In this document: positions 52,551 through 61,005 of the stretch, piece by piece
Position numbering within the stretch: the first letter of the stretch is position 1
How the letters are laid out: every line of letters begins with the position of its first letter
Assembly (NCBI RefSeq): GCF_017639205.1
Contig: NZ_CP071139.1
Coordinates: 3,116,001 to 3,180,000, forward strand
Direction: 5' to 3'
From: Streptomyces nojiriensis
GTDB lineage: Bacteria; Actinomycetota; Actinomycetes; Streptomycetales; Streptomycetaceae
DNA: 64,000 nucleotides
Notes under the pieces: model-generated
Told to the model about the DNA's origin: nothing
The model's input: the letters and a program-made list of their open reading frames with translations, nothing else
Database searches by the model: none
Program-made: the position numbers and the translations under genes

Positions 52551-53216
52551 TCAGATCCTGTCCGGGGCCGGGGCGAAACGGACGCGGCCGCCGATCTCCA
52601 CCGTGCCGTCCGGGCCGGGGGCGGTGAGGATCTGGGAGCCGGCGCCCTGGGTGATGTTCAGGGCGCGGTTCAGCTCGGCCGTCAGCAGGATCGCCGCCGA
52701 TCCGGTGGCCTCGTCCTCGGTGATGATCCCGTCGGGGCGGCGCGGAAAGCCCCGGGCCCGGACGCGGCCCGCGGCCTCGTCCTCCCAGGCCCAGGCGTAC
52801 AACCAGCCCTCGCCGGGCGGCGGGGCGGGCAGCGCCTCGACCTCGGCAACGGATCCGTACTGCTCGGTGCGCTTGCCCTCGACCCACTCGGGGCGGGCCG
52901 TGATCCAGGTGAACTCCCCGTCGTCACGCGCCCATACGGATCCGGCGGGCGGCTGGAGCTCTTCGATGTCCAGCAGCCACGCGGCCCCGACCAGCGGATG
53001 TCCCGCGAAGGACATGCGCGTGCCGGGGGTGCGGATGTCGACGACCCCGCGCTCGGGGTCGTCGACGAACACCGTCTCGCTGTAGCCGAGTTCGGCGGCC
53101 AGGGCCTGCCGCGACGCGTCGTCGGGGCAGGTCCGGCCGTCGCGTACGACACCGAGCAGGTTGCCGAAGCGGCCGTCACCCGCGCAGAAGACCTTCAACA
53201 CGTCGAGATCGTTCAC
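52551..53216 (-). CDS. PhzF-family isomerase-like protein
   Basis: 221 residues, shorter than usual PhzF proteins (about 270-300). It keeps the catalytic-Glu motif GYSETVFV, the MSFAGHPLVGAAWLL motif and the second-domain EDEATGSAA. The family catalyses isomerisations such as in phenazine synthesis, but most bacterial members have unknown substrates. It starts 20 bp after the HtaA gene and probably shares its iron-controlled transcript. Confidence 0.88.
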   Translation of the reverse strand: MNDLDVLKVFCAGDGRFGNLLGVVRDGRTCPDDASRQALAAELGYSETVFVDDPERGVVDIRTPGTRMSFAGHPLVGAAWLLDIEELQPPAGSVWARDDGEFTWITARPEWVEGKRTEQYGSVAEVEALPAPPPGEGWLYAWAWEDEAAGRVRARGFPRRPDGIITEDEATGSAAILLTAELNRALNITQGAGSQILTAPGPDGTVEIGGRVRFAPAPDRI

Positions 53217-53236
53217 GCGGGAAATTGAAGCACGGC

Positions 53237-54667
53237 TCAGACCCGGGCCGTACGGCGCCTGCGCGCGAGGTACACCGCGCCCGCGCCGGCCGCGATCACC
53301 ACGCCGGAGGTGGTGAGCAGGGCCCCGGCCGGGATCTCGGCCCCGGTGTTGGCCAGGTTGCCGCCGACGGTGGAGGAGCCGCCGCCCACGGTGCCGCCCG
53401 TACCGCCGGTGGTGCCGCCGGTGCTGCCACCGGCCGTACCGCCCGTGGTCCCGGCGTTCGAACCGCCCGTCGAGCCACCGGTCGTACCGCCGGTGCTCGG
53501 CAGGGTGGCGTCCTTGTCCACCGCCACGGCGAAGGTGAGCGGGTCGATCGCGTCGCCCGCCTTGTACATGGAGCCGGTGGTGTCGTTGGCGAAGGCGGCC
53601 GCGCCCTCGGCGGTGAAGACCGCCGGGACCGCGTTCAGCGCCAGGACGCCGTTCTTGGTCTTGTAGTCGGTCTTCGACAGGTCGAGCGCGGCGAAGCGGA
53701 GGCCCGCCTTGGTGCCGGAGGCGTTCTTGACGTCCACGTAGAGGGTGCCGGTCTTGCCGGTGGCCTCGACGCGGGGGCTGCCGAAGGTCATGTCGATGCC
53801 GTGGGCCGCGTACTGGAAGCGCAGGTTGCCCTGGAAGGAGGCGTTCAGCTGCTGCTTCTTGACGTCGAGGTCGCCCTTGCCGAAGGCGAAGTCGAAGGTG
53901 TCGCCGTTCTTGGCGGCGCCGCCGGCCGGGGTGATCGACCCCGCGCTCAGCACGTACTTGCGGAAGGACTCCTTCACACCCCAGGTCAGCTTGCCGCTGA
54001 GCACCTTCTGCGTGTCGTCGGCAGGAGGGGTCGGCTTCTTGGTGGTGTTCTCCGGGGTCGGCTCCGGGTCGGGCTTCTTCTCGAGGTCCAGCTTCGCGGT
54101 GAGCGGGTCGCCCGGCTTGTCCTTGTAGCTCGGCGAACCGAGCACGTCCGCGGCTTCCTGGGTGAGCGTGGTCGCCAGGCCGTTCATCGTCTGGCCGGCG
54201 AAAGCCACGGTGGCCATCGGCACGTCCTGGGTGGTCGCGCCGCCCTTGGTGACGTCCGCGGTGAGCTTCTTGGTGCCGGTGTCGATCCGGATGTCCGAGA
54301 GCTTGACCTCGAAGCCGTGGCCGGTCGGCGGGGCGGGCGAGGAGAAGGTGACACTGCCCTTGAAGGCCGCCTTCACCACGTGCCCGTTGGCCGGCTCGTA
54401 CGCGCCGGTGGGCTCGACGAAGCGCAGGGTGCCGTCCTCGTTCTGCCTGGCGCCGTCCGCGACGGTGATGGTGCCCTTGGCCATGCCGGTCACGTAGGTG
54501 CGGTAGCTCGCGAGCACGCCCCAGTCGAGGGTGCCGCCGGTGATCTTCACCGGGTCGGTGGGCGGGCCGCCCGCGGCGGTGGCCGGCAGGGCGAAGGCGG
54601 TGGCGCCGAGCGCTGCGGCGGTCAGGACCGCGGCCGCGAGGGAGATCGGGCGTCGGATGGACGACAT
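53237..54667 (-). CDS. HtaA-domain haem-binding surface protein, sortase substrate
   Basis: 476 residues. Signal peptide 1-32. Two HtaA domains: about 43-195 (GGTLDWGVLASYRTYV) and about 228-380 (SGKLTWGVKESFRKYV). A long Gly/Thr/Ser-rich linker leads to the class-E sortase signal LANTG, a membrane helix (GVVIAAGAGAVYLA) and an RRRR tail, so it should be anchored to the cell wall. HtaA domains capture haem at the surface and hand it to HmuTUV. Second of two HtaA genes, 49 bp apart. Confidence 0.92.
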   Translation of the reverse strand: MSSIRRPISLAAAVLTAAALGATAFALPATAAGGPPTDPVKITGGTLDWGVLASYRTYVTGMAKGTITVADGARQNEDGTLRFVEPTGAYEPANGHVVKAAFKGSVTFSSPAPPTGHGFEVKLSDIRIDTGTKKLTADVTKGGATTQDVPMATVAFAGQTMNGLATTLTQEAADVLGSPSYKDKPGDPLTAKLDLEKKPDPEPTPENTTKKPTPPADDTQKVLSGKLTWGVKESFRKYVLSAGSITPAGGAAKNGDTFDFAFGKGDLDVKKQQLNASFQGNLRFQYAAHGIDMTFGSPRVEATGKTGTLYVDVKNASGTKAGLRFAALDLSKTDYKTKNGVLALNAVPAVFTAEGAAAFANDTTGSMYKAGDAIDPLTFAVAVDKDATLPSTGGTTGGSTGGSNAGTTGGTAGGSTGGTTGGTGGTVGGGSSTVGGNLANTGAEIPAGALLTTSGVVIAAGAGAVYLARRRRTARV

Positions 54668-54716
54668 GGCTGGGTACTCCTGGAGGAACAGGGGAAGGGG
54701 AGGAAGGAGGGGGTGC

Positions 54717-56126
54717 CTACTGGGGCGCGTCGGCCGGCGCCGGCGAGGCGGCTGCCGTACGACGCTTGCGCACGACCAGGAAGGTGCCGCCGCCGGCCAG
54801 GGCCAGGACGGCCACGGCGAGGGCGACGAAGAGCCCGGTGTTCGAGGGCTCCGCGGCCTGCGCGGCGGGGGCGGGCTCGGCGGAGGGCGACGCGGACGCG
54901 GACGCGGGCGGGGGCGGGGCCGTCGAGCCCAGGTCGGGCAGGGCGGGCAGCTGGGCGGTGGAATCCAGGGCGACGGCGAGCGAGACGGGATCCATCTCGG
55001 TGCCGGCCTTGTACATGGAGTTGAAGGCCTGGGAGCCGCCCTCGGTGAGGGTGGCCGGGGCTTCGGTCAGGGTGGCCAACTTGCCCTCGGTCTTCAGACC
55101 CTTGGCGTCGAACTCCACGAGCGGGACGGCGTTCTTCGTCGCGCCGCCGGTGGTGACGTCCGCGGACAGGACGCCCTTGCCGTTCTCCACCTTCACGCCC
55201 ATCTTGCCGAGCGTGAGGTCCAGGTGGGCGCCGGTGAACTGGACCGTACCGGCGAAGGCCGCGTCAAGGGTGCCTTTCGCGCCGTCGAACGAGCCCTTGC
55301 CCTGCGGGAAGCGGAACAGCGCGCCGCCGTCCTGGGCGCCCTCGGCGAGGACCCACTTGCCCTGGCCGATGGAGCCGGTGACGTACTCGCGGAAGGTACG
55401 GCGCACCCCCCAGTCGACGGCGGCGTCGGCGAAGGCGCCCGCCGCCTGCGGGGTCTGCGCGGTGGCGCTCGGCTGCGCCGTGGCCGACTGCGCGGGCGCG
55501 GCGGCCGCGGCGGCCTTGACGTCGGCGGAGAGCGAGATCGGGTCGAGCTGGGTGCCGGCGCCGTAGTAGCCGGCGAACGCCGTGGCGCCTTCCGTGGTGA
55601 GGGTGGCCGGGATGTTCGTGAGGGACAGCGGGCCGGCGCCGCCCTTCATGTTGATGCCGCCGACGCCGAGCGCGGCGAAGGCGACCTGCGACTGGTCGGT
55701 GACCGCGCCGCTGTCCTTGGCCTTGCTGGAGACGTCCACGTACAGGGTGCCCTTGCCGCCGGAGATCTTGACGGTCGGGCGGCTGATGGTCATGTCCAAC
55801 TCGTGGACTCCGTCGGGCTTCTGGTGGCCCTGGAAGGTCACCCCGCCCGAGTAGGAGGCCTCGAAGGTTCCGGAGTCGGGGTCGTAGGAGCCGGCCGCGG
55901 AATGGAAGCGGAAGAGGCTGCCGCCCACGGTGGCTGCGCCACTCTTCAGCTTGAAACCGCCTTTTGCCACCGGACCGGTGACATAACTCTGGAAAGACGA
56001 TTTGATGCCCCAGTCGAGACGACCCCCCTGCACGGTGCCCGCCTGGGCGGCGGTCGCCGGGAGCAGAGCGCCCAGCAAGGCCGCCAACAGGGCAACGGCG
56101 AACGCACGGACGGGTCTTGCGGGCAT
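54717..56126 (-). CDS. HtaA-domain haem-binding surface protein, membrane-anchored
   Basis: 469 residues from ATG 56126, with GGAGGGGG before it. Signal peptide 1-29 (FAVALLAALLGALLPATAAQA). Two HtaA domains: about 35-200 (GGRLDWGIKSSFQSYV) and about 230-385 (DAAVDWGVRRTFREYV). The C-terminal helix (LFVALAVAVLALAGGGTFLVV) and KRR tail follow SNTG, not the LAxTG motif of its neighbour, so it may be only membrane-anchored. First gene after the iron box at 56154-56172. Confidence 0.92.
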   Translation of the reverse strand: MPARPVRAFAVALLAALLGALLPATAAQAGTVQGGRLDWGIKSSFQSYVTGPVAKGGFKLKSGAATVGGSLFRFHSAAGSYDPDSGTFEASYSGGVTFQGHQKPDGVHELDMTISRPTVKISGGKGTLYVDVSSKAKDSGAVTDQSQVAFAALGVGGINMKGGAGPLSLTNIPATLTTEGATAFAGYYGAGTQLDPISLSADVKAAAAAAPAQSATAQPSATAQTPQAAGAFADAAVDWGVRRTFREYVTGSIGQGKWVLAEGAQDGGALFRFPQGKGSFDGAKGTLDAAFAGTVQFTGAHLDLTLGKMGVKVENGKGVLSADVTTGGATKNAVPLVEFDAKGLKTEGKLATLTEAPATLTEGGSQAFNSMYKAGTEMDPVSLAVALDSTAQLPALPDLGSTAPPPPASASASPSAEPAPAAQAAEPSNTGLFVALAVAVLALAGGGTFLVVRKRRTAAASPAPADAPQ

Positions 56127-56153
56127 GAATGCCCCCTCCTGAGGTCTAGCGAG

Positions 56154-56172
56154 CAAGGTTAGGCTAACCTAA
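56154..56172. promoter_or_regulatory. Iron box between htaA and hmuTUV
   Basis: CAAGGTTAGGCTAACCTAA matches 17 of 19 positions of the actinobacterial iron-box consensus TTAGGTTAGGCTAACCTAA. Located between the divergent htaA and hmuT starts, so one site can control both. Confidence 0.9.
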
Positions 56173-56187
56173 GCTAACCACGGCCGG

Positions 56188-57255
56188 ATGAACACCCCCC
56201 GGTCTCCAGAACCTCAGTCGGACGATCAGGACGGTGCCTTCGTGCCTACGCCCGCCGCGTCACACCGCTTTCCCCGTCTCGCAGTTGCCGTGGCAGCACT
56301 GGCACTCGCACTGACGGCCTGCGGAGGTACGGCCACCACCCCGGGCTCATCCGCCCCCGCCGCAGCCGCGGTCCCGGACCGGCTGGAACCGCTCCCGGCG
56401 CCACAGCCCGCCCTGCCGGTCACCGTGCCCTCGGCCGACGGCACGCAGGTCACGATCGCGTCCGCGGACCGGATCGTCCCGCTGAGCGGCAGCCTCAACG
56501 AGATCGTCCACACGCTGGGCCTCGGCAACCAGGTCGTCGCCCGGGACATCACGGCCACCTTCGAACAGGCCGCCCAGCTGCCGGTGGTGACACGCGGCCA
56601 CGACGTCTCCGCCGAGAGCGTCCTGTCCCTGCGCCCGACCCTCGTCGTCGCGGAGACCACCAGCGGCCCCGCGGAAGCGGTTCAGCAGATCCGCGACGCC
56701 GGCATCCCGCTCCTGGTCATCGCCCCCGCCAAGGGGCTGGACGACGTCCCGAAGCGCATCGACGCCGTGGCCGCCGCGCTCGGCGTGAAAGAGGCCGGCA
56801 CGCAGCTGAACCAGCGCACCGCCGACCGGATCGCCACCGTCCGCAGGGACATCCCGGTCGCCTCCGGCAAGAAGCCCCGGGTGGCCTTCCTCTACCTGCG
56901 CGGCACCGCCTCCGTCTACCTGCTGGGCGGTTCGGACTCCGGCGCCTCCTCACTGCTGGAGGCGGCCGGCGCGGTCGACACCGGCAAGGACTCCGGACTC
57001 GGCAAGGACTTCACCCCGATCACCAGCGAGGCCCTGGCGGCCGCCGCGCCCGACGCGATCCTCGTCATGTCCAAGGGCCTCGAATCGGTCGGCGGCATCG
57101 ACGGCCTGGTGAAGATCCCGGGCGTCGCCCAGACCCCGGCCGGCATGGACCGCCGGGTGGTCACGGTCGACGACGGCGTCCTCCTCAACTACGGCCCCCG
57201 CACCGACCAGGTCCTCTCCTCCCTGGTCACCCAGCTCTACGGCCGCCTGCGGTGA
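56188..57255 (+). CDS. hmuT: Haem ABC transporter substrate-binding lipoprotein
   Basis: 355 residues; GTG at 56242 (residue 19) may be the true start because it gives a normal short lipoprotein signal and AGGA lies ten bases before it. Lipobox LTAC (Cys45 from ATG 56188). The periplasmic-binding type III fold is seen in RIVPLSGSLNEIVHTLGLG and in DISAESVLSLRPTLVVAE-like SAESVLSLRPTLVVAETTS. Binds haem and delivers it to HmuU. Couples by a GTGA overlap to hmuU. Confidence 0.88.
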   Translation: MNTPRSPEPQSDDQDGAFVPTPAASHRFPRLAVAVAALALALTACGGTATTPGSSAPAAAAVPDRLEPLPAPQPALPVTVPSADGTQVTIASADRIVPLSGSLNEIVHTLGLGNQVVARDITATFEQAAQLPVVTRGHDVSAESVLSLRPTLVVAETTSGPAEAVQQIRDAGIPLLVIAPAKGLDDVPKRIDAVAAALGVKEAGTQLNQRTADRIATVRRDIPVASGKKPRVAFLYLRGTASVYLLGGSDSGASSLLEAAGAVDTGKDSGLGKDFTPITSEALAAAAPDAILVMSKGLESVGGIDGLVKIPGVAQTPAGMDRRVVTVDDGVLLNYGPRTDQVLSSLVTQLYGRLR

Positions 57256-58577
57256 CCCGCCACGACCCCGAAGCAAGGACCGCTCCCGAGACGGACTCCA
57301 ACGAGTCGGCAGTCGCGGCGGCATCGCACGGTTCCGCCGGGGACGGGAGTGTGCCGGGGCGATCCCCGCAGGGCGCCGAACGCACTGCCGCCGCGCTTTC
57401 CGACCCCTCGCCACGTTCGGCGCCCGAGGAGACGCCCCGGCGCGCGCCCGGCCCCGGCGGAACCGCCGCCCCCACCGCCGCCCCGGCAAAGCCCCGCGGC
57501 CGCGACCGCGACGGCAACGGCGACGGCAGACGCAGCGGGAGCGGCACCGGCACCCGCAGGCCCGCCCTGCTCACCGCCGCCCTCGTGGGGACGCTCGCCC
57601 TCCTCGCCCTGCTCTCCGCAGGAGTCGGCGCGTACGACATCCCCCTCACCGACGTCCTCGCCTCCGTCCGGCACCACCTCGGCCTCGGCGGAGCCCCCCT
57701 CGACCGGGTCGGCGAGAGCGTGCTGTGGAACGTCCGGCTCCCCCGCGTCGTGCTCGCCCTGCTCGTCGGCGCCAGCCTCGGCTGCGCGGGCGCGCTCATG
57801 CAGGGCGTCTTCGGCAACCCCCTCGCCGAGCCCGGCGTCATCGGCATCTCGGCCGGCGCCGCCGTCGGCGCGGTCGCCGCCATCGGCCTCGGCCTCAGCT
57901 TCTTCGGCAACTGGACCATCACCGTCTGCGCGTTCATCGCGGGCCTGATCACCGTCAGCTCGGTGTACCTCCTCTCCCGCAACGGCGGGAAGACGGAGGT
58001 CGTCACCCTCATCCTCACCGGCATCGCCGTCAACGCCTTCGCCGGCGCCCTCATCGGCCTGTTCGTCTTCTTCGCGGACAGCGGACAGGTCAACCAGATC
58101 ACCTTCTGGCAGCTCGGCTCCCTCGCCCAGGCCACCTGGCCCAAGGTCCTCGCCGTCCTGCCCTGCGCCGTCGCCGGCCTCGTGATCGCCCCCCTCTACT
58201 CCCGCCGCCTCGACCTCCTCTCCCTCGGCGAACGCCCGGCCCGCCACCTCGGCATCGACGTCGAGCGGCTGCGCCTCTCCCTCATCCTGGTCGTCGCGCT
58301 GCTCACCGCCGCCGCCGTCGCCGTGGCCGGCGTCATCACCTTCATCGGGCTGCTCGTCCCGCACCTGCTGCGCATGGCCAACGGCCCCGGGCACCGCTTC
58401 CTGGTCCCCGGCAGCGCCCTCGCCGGCGCCGTCGTCCTGGTCGCGGGCGACCTGGCCGCCCGTACCCTCGCCCAGCCCGCCGAGCTCCCGCTCGGCGTAC
58501 TGACCGCACTGCTCGGCAGCCCCTTCTTCTTCTGGCTGCTGCGCCGCACCCGCCGCAAGCAAGGAGGCTGGGCGTGA
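57252..58577 (+). CDS. hmuU: Haem ABC transporter permease (FecCD family)
   Basis: 441 residues, about 100 longer than typical because of a Pro/Arg/Gly-rich cytoplasmic N-terminal extension. The rest has the usual 9-10 helices with RLPRVVLALLVGASLGCAGA, GNPLAEPGVIGISAGAAVGA, LGIDVERLRL and FIGLLVPHLLRM. Overlaps hmuT and hmuV by four bases each. Confidence 0.93.
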   Translation: MTRHDPEARTAPETDSNESAVAAASHGSAGDGSVPGRSPQGAERTAAALSDPSPRSAPEETPRRAPGPGGTAAPTAAPAKPRGRDRDGNGDGRRSGSGTGTRRPALLTAALVGTLALLALLSAGVGAYDIPLTDVLASVRHHLGLGGAPLDRVGESVLWNVRLPRVVLALLVGASLGCAGALMQGVFGNPLAEPGVIGISAGAAVGAVAAIGLGLSFFGNWTITVCAFIAGLITVSSVYLLSRNGGKTEVVTLILTGIAVNAFAGALIGLFVFFADSGQVNQITFWQLGSLAQATWPKVLAVLPCAVAGLVIAPLYSRRLDLLSLGERPARHLGIDVERLRLSLILVVALLTAAAVAVAGVITFIGLLVPHLLRMANGPGHRFLVPGSALAGAVVLVAGDLAARTLAQPAELPLGVLTALLGSPFFFWLLRRTRRKQGGWA

Positions 58578-59413
58578 CCGGCAAGCTGACCGGGCTGCTC
58601 ACCCGCTCCCGCAGGACCGTCCCGGCCCGCCCCGCCCCGGGCGACGTGGTCGCCGAGTCCGTGGACCTGCACCTGCGGCTCGGGCAGCGCGAGGTCCTCG
58701 CCGGGATCGACCTGACCGCCCGGGCCGGCGAGGTGCTGGCGCTGGTCGGCCCGAACGGTGCCGGCAAGTCCACGCTGCTGGGCGCACTCGCCGCCGACCT
58801 GCCCGCCGCCTCCGGAGTGATCCGGATCGACGGCCGCCCGGTGGGCGACTGGAGCGCCCCGGATCTCGCCCTGCGCCGCTCCGTACTTCCCCAGTCGGCC
58901 GCGCTGTCGTTCCCCTTCCCGGTGGAGGACGTCGTACGGATGGGCCGCGCGCCCTGGGCCGGCACCCCGCTCGCCGAGGCCGACGAGGAGGCGGTGGCGC
59001 TCGCCATGGCCGCCACCGAGGTCGCGGACTTCGCCGCGCGGCCCTTCTCCGCCCTCTCCGGCGGCGAGCGGGCCCGGGTCGCGCTGGCCCGCGTACTGGC
59101 CCAGCGGGCCCCGCTGCTGCTGCTCGACGAGCCGACCGCCGCCCTCGACCTGCGCCACCAGGAGCTCGTGCTGCGCATCTGCCGGGAGCGGGCGGCGGCC
59201 GGGGACGCGGTCGTCGTCGTCCTGCACGACCTGGGGCTGGCCGCCGCCTACGCGGACCGGGCCGCCGTCCTGCACGACGGGCGGATCGCCGCGGACGGCC
59301 CGCCGGCCGAGGTGTTCGAGGGCGAGCTGCTGAGCCGGGTCTACCGGCAGCCGGTGGAGGTCCTCCCGCACCCCCGCACCGGGGCCCCGCTGGTGATTCC
59401 GGTACGGGCCTGA
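58574..59413 (+). CDS. hmuV: Haem ABC transporter ATPase
   Basis: 279 residues from GTG 58574, overlapping the hmuU stop. Walker A GPNGAGKST (59-67), signature LSGGERARVALARVL, Walker B LLLLDEPTAALD and the H-loop His in VVVLHDLGLAAAYA. Energises haem import with HmuTU. Followed by a 12-bp tandem repeat array before efeO. Confidence 0.94.
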   Translation: MTGKLTGLLTRSRRTVPARPAPGDVVAESVDLHLRLGQREVLAGIDLTARAGEVLALVGPNGAGKSTLLGALAADLPAASGVIRIDGRPVGDWSAPDLALRRSVLPQSAALSFPFPVEDVVRMGRAPWAGTPLAEADEEAVALAMAATEVADFAARPFSALSGGERARVALARVLAQRAPLLLLDEPTAALDLRHQELVLRICRERAAAGDAVVVVLHDLGLAAAYADRAAVLHDGRIAADGPPAEVFEGELLSRVYRQPVEVLPHPRTGAPLVIPVRA

Positions 59414-59436
59414 CCCGCGGCCCGACGTCCGGCCCG

Positions 59437-59616
59437 GACTACGGCTCGTACCGCGGCTCGGACCGCGGCTCGGACCGCGGCTCGGACCGCGGCTCGGACC
59501 GCGGCTCGGACCGCGGCTCGGACCGCGGCTCGGACCGCGGCTCGGACCGCGGCTCGGACCGCGGCTCGGACCGCGGCTCGGACCGCGGCTCGGACCGCGG
59601 CTCGGACTGCGATTCT
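59437..59616. repeat. 12-bp minisatellite between hmuV and efeO
   Basis: Fifteen consecutive 12-bp units; twelve (59461-59604) are perfect copies of GACCGCGGCTCG, two degenerate ones precede and one follows. Each unit contains the palindrome CCGCGG. It lies 24 bp past the hmuV stop; no gene uses it on either strand. Confidence 0.95.
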
Positions 59617-59731
59617 ACCCCCCTCTTTACTTCTGCTTGACCGTGCCATGGGACTGTCGTGAAGGTGCCGTGACAGCGCCGTGTCCGGGACACAAACATA
59701 TGAGCTGAATCACGGTAGGCGGGGGTATGGG

Positions 59732-59750
59732 TGAGGTAAGCCTCGGTTAA
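59732..59750. promoter_or_regulatory. Probable iron box of efeOBU
   Basis: TGAGGTAAGCCTCGGTTAA matches 13 of 19 positions of the inverted iron-box consensus, 68 bp before efeO. Another half-site, GTTAGGT, follows directly. Weaker than the other two boxes. Confidence 0.6.
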
Positions 59751-59818
59751 GTTAGGTCCGCCTCATCGGCCTTTCCCTCCTCGGGACGGCCCCTTCGTCC
59801 GACGCCAGGAGCCCTTGT

Positions 59819-60973
59819 ATGCGCCCCGCCCGCCTCACTGTCATCGCCGCGGCCTCCGTGGCGGCCGCACTGACCGCCGTCACCGGCTGCTCCCAGAAGA
59901 GTGACGCGGGCGGCAACGACGCGATCAAGGTGGCTGCGTCCGACAGTGCCTGCGACGTGTCGAAGACGGAGTTCCCGGCCGGCAAGGTGCAGTTCGACGT
60001 CGAGAACAAGGGCGCCAAGGTCACCGAGGTCTACGTCCTCTTCCCCGACGCCCGCATCGTGACCGAGCGCGAGAACATCGGCCCCGGCACCAAGGCCTCC
60101 ATCACCGCCGAGATCAAGGCGGGCGAATACGAGATCGTCTGCAAGCCCGGCATGAAGGGCGACGGCATCAAGCAGAAGGTCAAGGTCACCGGCAAGGGTG
60201 CCGCCGAGGAGAAGCGCAGCCCCGAGGCGGACGCCGCGGTCGCCGCCTACCGCGCGTACGTGGTCACGCAGGCCGAGGAGACCCTCCCCAAGGCGCAGGC
60301 CTTCGCGGACGCGGTGAAGGCCGGTGACATCGAGGGCGCGAAGAAGCTCTACGCCACCTCGCGCATCGGCTGGGAGCGCACCGAGCCGGTCGCCGAGTCC
60401 TTCGGCGACATCGACCCGAAGGTGGACGTCCGCGAGGACGGCCTGGAGGCCGGCCAGGACCTGGAGAAGGACTGGACCGGCTGGCACCGCCTGGAGAAGG
60501 CCCTGTGGGCCGACAACAAGATCGGTGACCGGGAGAAGCAGCTCGCCGACACCCTGATCACGGACCTGACCGACTGGCAGAAGAAGGTCGGCCAGGCGGA
60601 GATCACCCCGACCTCGATCGCCAACGGCGCCAAGGAGCTCCTCGACGAGGTCGCCACCGGCAAGGTCACCGGTGAGGAGGAGCGCTACTCGCGCACCGAC
60701 CTCGTCGACTTCAAGGCCAACGTCGAGGGTGCGCAGAAGGCGTACGAGCTGCTCAAGCCGATCGCGTCGAAGAACGACCCGGAGCTGGTCAAGCAGCTCG
60801 ACACCCAGTTCGCGGCCCTGAACACCCTTCTGGACAAGTACCGCGCCGACCAGACCACCTACGAGTTCACCTCGTACGACAAGGTCGGCGAGCCGGAGCG
60901 CAAGGAGCTCTCGGACGGCGTGAACGCGCTCGCCGAGCCGCTCTCCAAGCTCGCCGCCGCGGTCACCAAGTAA
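59819..60973 (+). CDS. efeO: Iron uptake protein EfeO
   Basis: 384 residues. Lipoprotein signal ending VTGC (Cys24). An N-terminal cupredoxin-like domain (about 35-125: VQFDVENKGAKVTEVYVLF, EYEIVCKPGMKGDG) is followed by the peptidase-M75 helical domain with the H-x-x-E motif (GWHRLEKALW). EfeO binds ferrous/ferric iron outside the membrane and passes it to the permease. First gene of efeOBU. Confidence 0.94.
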   Translation: MRPARLTVIAAASVAAALTAVTGCSQKSDAGGNDAIKVAASDSACDVSKTEFPAGKVQFDVENKGAKVTEVYVLFPDARIVTERENIGPGTKASITAEIKAGEYEIVCKPGMKGDGIKQKVKVTGKGAAEEKRSPEADAAVAAYRAYVVTQAEETLPKAQAFADAVKAGDIEGAKKLYATSRIGWERTEPVAESFGDIDPKVDVREDGLEAGQDLEKDWTGWHRLEKALWADNKIGDREKQLADTLITDLTDWQKKVGQAEITPTSIANGAKELLDEVATGKVTGEEERYSRTDLVDFKANVEGAQKAYELLKPIASKNDPELVKQLDTQFAALNTLLDKYRADQTTYEFTSYDKVGEPERKELSDGVNALAEPLSKLAAAVTK

Positions 60974-61005
60974 CCGGCAGAGACGGAAGCAGGCGAGAGA
61001 CCACG

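Noticed and set aside
53225..55024. Long plus-strand frame antisense to the HtaA genes
   Set aside because: Composition is Gly/Arg/Val-rich shadow coding; the minus strand has clear signal peptides and HtaA domains.
59437..59616. CRISPR array
   Set aside because: Units are head-to-tail 12-mers without spacers, and no cas genes are present.
59341..59699. Repetitive minus-strand frames through the 12-bp minisatellite
   Set aside because: They read as simple tetrapeptide repeats with no start signal and overlap hmuV; the array is treated as non-coding.
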